From contig JAKQBU010000586.1 of assembly GCA_029573975.1 (NCBI GenBank), positions 1-12,410 of the forward strand: 12,410 nt of DNA, in the 5' to 3' direction. The notes beneath the pieces were generated by a model. The model was not told the DNA's origin. It made no database searches and was given only the letters and a program-made list of their open reading frames with translations. Below are positions 8,127-12,410 of this stretch, piece by piece (position 1 is the stretch's first letter; each line of letters opens with the position of its first letter). The translations under genes were made by a program, and so were the position numbers. Source of the DNA: Planctomycetota bacterium. Its GTDB lineage: Bacteria > Planctomycetota > Phycisphaerae > Sedimentisphaerales > SM23-30.

Positions 8127-9831
8127 TGTATTCCTTGATCATCGTATCGAGTTGTAGTCGGGTCAACGTGGCCCCTTCTTCGGTCGGCTCGGTTAAAAAA
8201 CGCTTCGGCAGGGTGTCGGTCGAGCCGTCCAGCCCTTCCCGCCGGTTGTATTGGCGCGTCATCTGCGTGATGTCGTTGGCCAGAATTTCCAGTTGCTGCT
8301 TGTCAAAATGCAGGCCCGTGGTCGCTTCGATTAAAATCGCCAGTTCATCCCATAGAACAAAATCCCGGAAGAACCGGCACAAAACCAGCGAATCGAACAG
8401 GGCACAGCGGTCTTCATAATCGATCATCAGTTTGGCCTTGCCCTCGATCTGCTCCTTTTCAATCTGGCCGGACAGTTCCGCCTTGTAGAACGTACCCCGC
8501 AGATGGCAGGCCCCGCGGGCCGAGGTCGCATACGAAAGCCCCATGCCTTTGAGCACCCGCGGATCGAATCCGGCCGGTTCCAGTCCCTTGACATGAATGG
8601 CCAGATCCTCCAGCCCCAACTGCCGGGACGCCTGCTTGATACCCTGGCCGAGAATTTTCCCGACACCTTCCCCGTGGGCCACCAGCCGGTACAGTTCCGC
8701 CGCCCGGTCGGGCTGATTGTAATCGATGGCAAAATCAATCTTGCCCCGCTTGTATGCCTCGATGGCAAAAGAAGAGATATTCCCCGCGCTCATAGTGTCG
8801 ATGCCCAGCCGGTCGCAAACATCGTTCAGCCAGGCCACTTCCTCCAGCCCCTCGATGGCGTTCAGGCCGCCGATGGCATAGATCGTTTCATACTCCGGCC
8901 CTTCCACTTCCAACCCGGCGTGGCGGCCGTTTTTGATGACCGATTTTTTGGTGCAGCGTAGAAAACAATTCGGGCAGCCGTGCGCCTTCACCTCCAAATT
9001 CGCCTGCATATAATCGGCACAGATGCTTTCCCACCCCGAAAAACGGCCCGATTGCCAGTACCGCGTGGGAAAACATTTTTGGGTATTGGTCACCTTGACC
9101 TGCATGGGAGTCCCCAGCTTCTGATAGAGTTCCGTAACCGGGGATTCCTTGCCTTTCTGAGCGATAGCCTTGATCAGATTCTTCAGTTTTTCCTCATCGG
9201 CGACTTCACAGTCTTTCGTGCCCGCGAAGGTTATGCCTTTCACATTTTTCACGCCCAGCACCGCCCCCATGCCGCCCCGGCCCAGGCTGCGCCATTTATA
9301 GGATTTAATACAAGCGATAGCGACCCGGTTTTCCCCCGCCGGTCCGATCACCATGGCCCCCGCACCCTCCCGTGAATGTGCCAGAATGGCTGCTTCCGTT
9401 TCATAGGTTTCCTTCCCCCGCAGAGCGGCTGCGTCGTGGAACGTGACACCGTTCTCATCAATCGCCAGCCAGCTCAAAGACGCACAACCCCCTTCGAGGA
9501 TGATCGCGTCCACCCCGCACCCCTTGATCTTGGGCGCCAGCGCCCCGCCGCAATACGATTCACCATAACCACCCGTCGCCGGGCTTTTCGTGTAGGTACC
9601 GAACCGCGACTGGCTCCACATCTTCGTGCCGGTCACCGGCCCCACAGCAATGATAAACACATTTTCCGGGGAAAGCGGATTCACGCCCACCGGATTTTCC
9701 CGCATCAGCAAATAGGTCCCCAGCCCCTTGCCGCCCAGGGTTCTCGCAAGAATTTCATCCGAAATGGCTTCGTATCGGAATGTTCTTTTCGACAAATCAA
9801 TCCGTAAAATTTTGTTAAAAAAGCCTTTCAT
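8077..9831 (-). CDS. aor: Aldehyde:ferredoxin oxidoreductase family protein (tungsten/molybdenum bis-pterin, 4Fe-4S)
   Basis: Cytoplasmic oxidoreductase of the AOR family, interconverting aldehydes and carboxylic acids with ferredoxin; the actual substrate is unknown. At 584 residues it is near the family norm. The N-terminal domain carries GGKGLGTYLL (33-42), RFGTYTKSPATGGYGES (76-92) and RGGMGAVLG (185-193), all typical of the pterin-cofactor domain. The 4Fe-4S cluster ligands are Cys286, Cys289 and Cys293 (C-x2-C-x3-C in GCPNCFLRC) and the distant Cys485 in DSLVLCRFF. SYATSARGACHLRGT (433-447) matches the second pterin-binding region. The ATG at 9831 lies in an AT-rich leader and has only a weak GTGAG site, part of a palindrome. 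It is first in a two-gene operon with the malic enzyme, behind promoters and a palindromic operator candidate at 9904-10013. No tungstate transport or pterin-cofactor genes are in the window. Confidence 0.95.
   Translation of the reverse strand: MKGFFNKILRIDLSKRTFRYEAISDEILARTLGGKGLGTYLLMRENPVGVNPLSPENVFIIAVGPVTGTKMWSQSRFGTYTKSPATGGYGESYCGGALAPKIKGCGVDAIILEGGCASLSWLAIDENGVTFHDAAALRGKETYETEAAILAHSREGAGAMVIGPAGENRVAIACIKSYKWRSLGRGGMGAVLGVKNVKGITFAGTKDCEVADEEKLKNLIKAIAQKGKESPVTELYQKLGTPMQVKVTNTQKCFPTRYWQSGRFSGWESICADYMQANLEVKAHGCPNCFLRCTKKSVIKNGRHAGLEVEGPEYETIYAIGGLNAIEGLEEVAWLNDVCDRLGIDTMSAGNISSFAIEAYKRGKIDFAIDYNQPDRAAELYRLVAHGEGVGKILGQGIKQASRQLGLEDLAIHVKGLEPAGFDPRVLKGMGLSYATSARGACHLRGTFYKAELSGQIEKEQIEGKAKLMIDYEDRCALFDSLVLCRFFRDFVLWDELAILIEATTGLHFDKQQLEILANDITQMTRQYNRREGLDGSTDTLPKRFLTEPTEEGATLTRLQLDTMIKEYNEIRNTRENEKRKCHQ
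8132..8136 (-). promoter_or_regulatory. Ribosome-binding site of malic enzyme inside the AOR coding sequence
   Basis: On the minus strand AAGGA is followed by 5 bases and then ATG (8126-8124). It lies within the last 20 codons of the AOR gene and supports the start that overlaps that gene by 50 bases. Confidence 0.6.
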
Positions 9832-9832
9832 T

Positions 9833-9858
9833 TTTATTTCTCACATTGTGAAAATAAA
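9833..9858. repeat. Palindrome over the AOR ribosome-binding region
   Basis: TTTATTT (9833-9839), one bulged C, TCACA (9841-9845), centre T, TGTGA (9847-9851), AAATAAA (9852-9858). Twelve base pairs form around a 1-nt centre with a single bulge. It begins 2 bases upstream of the AOR ATG and contains its only SD-like GTGAG. It may be a protein operator; the very short centre makes an RNA hairpin less natural unless the inner pairs open. Confidence 0.45.
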
Positions 9859-9903
9859 TTAAATCTTTTATCCGCAAGTATTTAAACCAAATAAATCATA
9901 ATT

Positions 9904-9932
9904 ATTATATCATCAGGATTGTATTTTGTATA
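9904..9932 (-). promoter_or_regulatory. Candidate proximal promoter (P2) of the AOR-malic enzyme operon
   Basis: On the minus strand TATACA (9927-9932) precedes a perfect TATAAT (9904-9909) by 17 bases. The -35 matches 4/6. In an AT-rich stretch a perfect -10 can arise by chance, so support is moderate. Confidence 0.4.
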
Positions 9933-9949
9933 ATAAAAAATGCTAATTC

Positions 9950-9964
9950 GTCATTATTAATGAC
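9950..9964. promoter_or_regulatory. Perfect 15-bp palindrome, operator candidate for the AOR operon
   Basis: GTCATTATTAATGAC has 7-bp perfect arms around a single central base. On the minus strand it begins immediately after the -10 hexamer of the distal promoter (9965-9970), so it would cover the transcription start, the classic place for repressor binding. The regulator is not identified in the window. Confidence 0.5.
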
Positions 9965-10013
9965 ATTATGGCGTAAATTTTAAAAACATGCAATCATTTA
10001 CTAAACCATAATG
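9964..10013. repeat. Inverted CATTATGG/CCATAATG pair flanking promoter P1
   Basis: CATTATGG at 9964-9971 is the exact reverse complement of CCATAATG at 10006-10013, 34 bases apart. The CATTAT core also occurs within the 9950-9964 palindrome (9952-9957). The pair brackets the -35 element, so it could hold extra binding half-sites. AT-richness raises the chance of coincidence. Confidence 0.35.
9965..9993 (-). promoter_or_regulatory. Candidate distal promoter (P1) of the AOR-malic enzyme operon
   Basis: On the minus strand TTGCAT (9988-9993), 17-base spacer, CATAAT (9965-9970): 4/6 and 5/6 matches with ideal spacing. It lies about 135 bases upstream of the AOR start and is directly followed by the 15-bp palindrome. 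Confidence 0.5.
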
Positions 10014-10048
10014 AATAAATCAGGTGGGGTAATAAGTGGAAGCAGAGG

Positions 10049-12410
10049 TTAACCGGCAGCCGTTTTTTTCTTTCCGCTTTTGGGTGCTGTTGTTTTCTCT
10101 TCGGATTTTTTCTTCCCCCGTCCCAGCAATTCATCGGCCTCTTCGATGGTCTTCGGCGGCCAGATCCCCTGGGCCTGCAGCTCCTTCAAATGCTCCAGCT
10201 CCTTGATGCTGATGATGGTCCGGCATTTGGGGAACCGCCCGCACCCAAGGAACGGCCCGCGCTTGCTTTGCCGGATGACCAGGTCGCCCTGGCATTTGTG
10301 GCAGCGGATGCCGCTGGGCTCCGCCGGGGGTTTGGGCGGCAGAATATTGCCTTCCTTGTCAATCTTTTGCACGGTCTTGCAATTCGGATAATCGCTGCAG
10401 CCCAGGAACGAACCGAACCGGCCCCTGCGTACAATCATATCCTTGCCGCAGACGGGACATTTGTGCTCGGTTTTTTCCGGCTCCGCGATTTTCCCCTCCC
10501 GGTCGCAGGGGGCGGCAAATTTGCATTCGGGATAATTGCTGCACGAAAGAAACCGGCCGTTCTTCCCGAATCGATACACCAGCGGTTTTTTGCACTCCGG
10601 GCAGGTATAATCGGACGGCTGCACTTCCGCCTTGGCATGATTCATTTCCAGATGCGCCCGTTCCACATTCTCCTTGAACGGCCCGTAAAACTCCTCCAGA
10701 ACCTTCACCCAGTCCAGGTGCTGCTCCTCAATCTTATCCAGTTGCTCCTCCATATGGCTGGTGAAACTAACATCCATAACCCGCGGAAAATGTTCGTTGA
10801 GTTTATCCGTCACCACCATGCCCAGATCCGTGGCATAGAACTTGCGGTCCAACTGCTCGACATAACCTCGATCCTGAATGGTGGAGATAATCGATGCGTA
10901 GGTACTGGGCCTGCCGATCCCGTCCGCCTCCAGCGTCTTGACCAGTGAGGCTTCCGTGTAACGGGCAGGCGGAGAAGTAAAGTGTTGCGTTGGCTCGGTC
11001 CGGATCGGCCAGACCGGCTGATCCTTCACTAAAGCTGGCAGCATCTGGTCCCCATTGCTGATGGTCAGGCCCGCTACCCGCATAAATCCGTCGAAAACCA
11101 GCTTTCTCCCGTTGGCCTTGAAAACCGCTTCCCCGATTTTCGTAGCGGCACAGATGCTGGCGCTGGTGACATCCCACAGGGCCGCCGTCATCTGGCACGA
11201 AACAAACCGGTTCCAGATAAGCTGGTATAGCTTAAACTGCTCATCGCTGAGATCCCCACGCACACGTTCCGGCGTAAGATTCACATCCGTAGGCCGAATG
11301 GCTTCATGGGCCTCCTGGGCGGCTTTATTGGAAGAGGAGTAAAATTTCGGCTTTTCCGGCAGATACTCCTTGCCATAATTCGTATCGATGAAGTTTCGAA
11401 CCGATTCGATGGCCTCCTTCGCCAGATGGGTAGAATCGGTACGCATATAGGTAATCAGGCCGACGCTGCCCTGGCCGGCAATCTCAATCCCTTCGTAAAG
11501 CTGCTGCGCGATCCGCATCGTTCGTTTCGTCGAAAAGCCCAGCCGGTTCACCGCCTGCTGCTGCAGGGTCGAGGTGATAAACGGGGCAACAGGGGCGGAA
11601 CTGGACCGTTTGGTCTGAACGTCCGCAATTTTATAAGAGACATTTTGCAGGGCCGCATGAATTTTCTGGGCCGCCTGTTCGTTATCGGGCTTAAAAGGCG
11701 CGCCGGCAAACGTGGCCAGCACCGCCTCCAGACTCTTATGCTCCGCCAGCCATTTCCCTTTTTGCGCCAAAGTCGCCGGTTTATCTTTAAATGAATCGAT
11801 AAACGTCCGGTACTGACCCGCCAATTGCGGGTCGTTCGCAGTGCTGAAAAGGCCGGTAATCTTCCAATATTCCTGCGGCACAAAGGCCAGGATTTCCCGC
11901 TCCCGCTCCACGATCAGCTTGACCGCCACCGACTGCACCCGGCCGGCGGATAGCCCACGGGCCACCTTTTTCCACAACAGGGGGCTGATTTCATAACCCA
12001 CGATCCGGTCCAGAATCCGCCGCGCCTGCTGGGCGTTCACCTTGTCCATATCCAGCCGCAGAGGATTGGCAAAGGCATGTTCAATCTCGGTTTTCGTGAT
12101 GGCATTAAATACCACCCGCCGAGTCATCTCCGGATCGACATTCAACGCTTCCACCAGGTGCCAGGCAATCGCCTCCCCTTCGCGATCCAGGTCAGTCGCC
12201 AGATAGATTAATTCCGCGTCTTTCGCCGCCTTTTTCAGAGAGGCCAATTGCTTACGGCGGGTAGGGATTATTTCATAACTCGGTGTAAATGAATTACTTA
12301 CATCTACAGCCAACGACTTGCTGGGCAGATCCCTTACATGCCCCATGCTGGCCATCACCGTAAAACCGGCCCCCAGATATTTATTGATGGTCTTGGACTT
12401 GGCCGGTGAT
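10049..12410 (-). CDS. topA: DNA topoisomerase I with three C-terminal zinc ribbons (5' end beyond window)
   Basis: Type IA topoisomerase relaxing negative supercoils. The frame stays open to the right edge: before the GTG at 12358 there are 17 more codons reading SPAKSKTINKYLGAGFT, the start of the Toprim domain. Only roughly the first ten residues appear to be missing. Positions below are counted from the GTG codon at 12358. The Toprim acidic motif TDLDREGEAIAWHL is at about 55-68. The active-site Tyr304 lies in GLITYMRTDST (codon 11447-11449). The C-terminus carries three tandem topoisomerase zinc ribbons, each opening with C-x2-C and closing with C-x5-C in a GRFL/GSFL/GPFL-SC or GC-type block. 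A Lys-rich tail (KKK, KSGKKKTAAG) follows and may bind DNA. It ends 217 bp before the AOR ATG with no visible intrinsic terminator, so some readthrough into the AOR operon is possible. Confidence 0.98.
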   Translation of the reverse strand, partial: SPAKSKTINKYLGAGFTVMASMGHVRDLPSKSLAVDVSNSFTPSYEIIPTRRKQLASLKKAAKDAELIYLATDLDREGEAIAWHLVEALNVDPEMTRRVVFNAITKTEIEHAFANPLRLDMDKVNAQQARRILDRIVGYEISPLLWKKVARGLSAGRVQSVAVKLIVEREREILAFVPQEYWKITGLFSTANDPQLAGQYRTFIDSFKDKPATLAQKGKWLAEHKSLEAVLATFAGAPFKPDNEQAAQKIHAALQNVSYKIADVQTKRSSSAPVAPFITSTLQQQAVNRLGFSTKRTMRIAQQLYEGIEIAGQGSVGLITYMRTDSTHLAKEAIESVRNFIDTNYGKEYLPEKPKFYSSSNKAAQEAHEAIRPTDVNLTPERVRGDLSDEQFKLYQLIWNRFVSCQMTAALWDVTSASICAATKIGEAVFKANGRKLVFDGFMRVAGLTISNGDQMLPALVKDQPVWPIRTEPTQHFTSPPARYTEASLVKTLEADGIGRPSTYASIISTIQDRGYVEQLDRKFYATDLGMVVTDKLNEHFPRVMDVSFTSHMEEQLDKIEEQHLDWVKVLEEFYGPFKENVERAHLEMNHAKAEVQPSDYTCPECKKPLVYRFGKNGRFLSCSNYPECKFAAPCDREGKIAEPEKTEHKCPVCGKDMIVRRGRFGSFLGCSDYPNCKTVQKIDKEGNILPPKPPAEPSGIRCHKCQGDLVIRQSKRGPFLGCGRFPKCRTIISIKELEHLKELQAQGIWPPKTIEEADELLGRGKKKSEEKTTAPKSGKKKTAAG

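Noticed and set aside
9832..10048. A small gene in the AT-rich gap between topA and the AOR gene
   Set aside because: Minus-strand ATG-started frames I checked stop within about seven codons; the base composition and promoter-like hexamers fit a regulatory region better.
10190..10948. 252-codon open frame on the plus strand opposite topA
   Set aside because: Covers the topA zinc-ribbon region in antisense; no start signal or recognisable domain.

Overview
The window is an ordinary, densely packed bacterial chromosome segment of moderately high GC (by eye) with nine protein-coding genes, two of them cut by the window edges. I see no mobile element, CRISPR array, tRNA or rRNA. The gene content (tungsten-type aldehyde:ferredoxin oxidoreductase, bacterial PssA and a short Psd for phosphatidylethanolamine, a FtsB/DivIC-like protein, a secreted C39-like protein) suggests an anaerobic or fermentative bacterium with a Gram-negative-like envelope. 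A PVC-group lineage (Planctomycetota/Phycisphaerae-like) is my guess, but nothing here proves the phylum.

Left part, minus strand (1-1329): psd then pssA, a lipid operon converting CDP-diacylglycerol plus serine to phosphatidylserine and then phosphatidylethanolamine. pssA runs off the left edge. A 184-bp divergent intergenic region (1330-1513) carries a well-spaced sigma-70-like promoter for psd and the weaker start region of eno.

Centre, plus strand (1514-6670): enolase, a FtsB/DivIC-like membrane protein, a soluble two-PAS HisKA_2 histidine kinase whose GTG start overlaps the preceding stop by 4 bases, and a secreted protein. The secreted protein has an N-terminal C39/BtrH-like cysteine-peptidase fold, a helical middle and two related beta-sandwich domains. 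Spacing is tight (21 bp, -4 bp, 55 bp) with no terminator visible, so this may be one transcript.

Right part, minus strand (6687-12410): topA (5' end beyond the right edge), then a 217-bp AT-rich regulatory region, then an AOR-family oxidoreductase gene that overlaps by 50 bases an ACT-domain malic enzyme. The malic enzyme converges on the secreted-protein gene with a 16-bp gap. The AT-rich region holds two sigma-70-like promoters, a perfect 15-bp palindrome just downstream of one -10 element, repeated CATTAT half-sites, and a second palindrome over the AOR ribosome-binding region. This looks like a regulated catabolic or redox operon and is the most testable regulatory signal here. I found no convincing wholly new system. 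The secreted C39-like protein and the AOR/malic-enzyme operon with its operator region are the least ordinary items.
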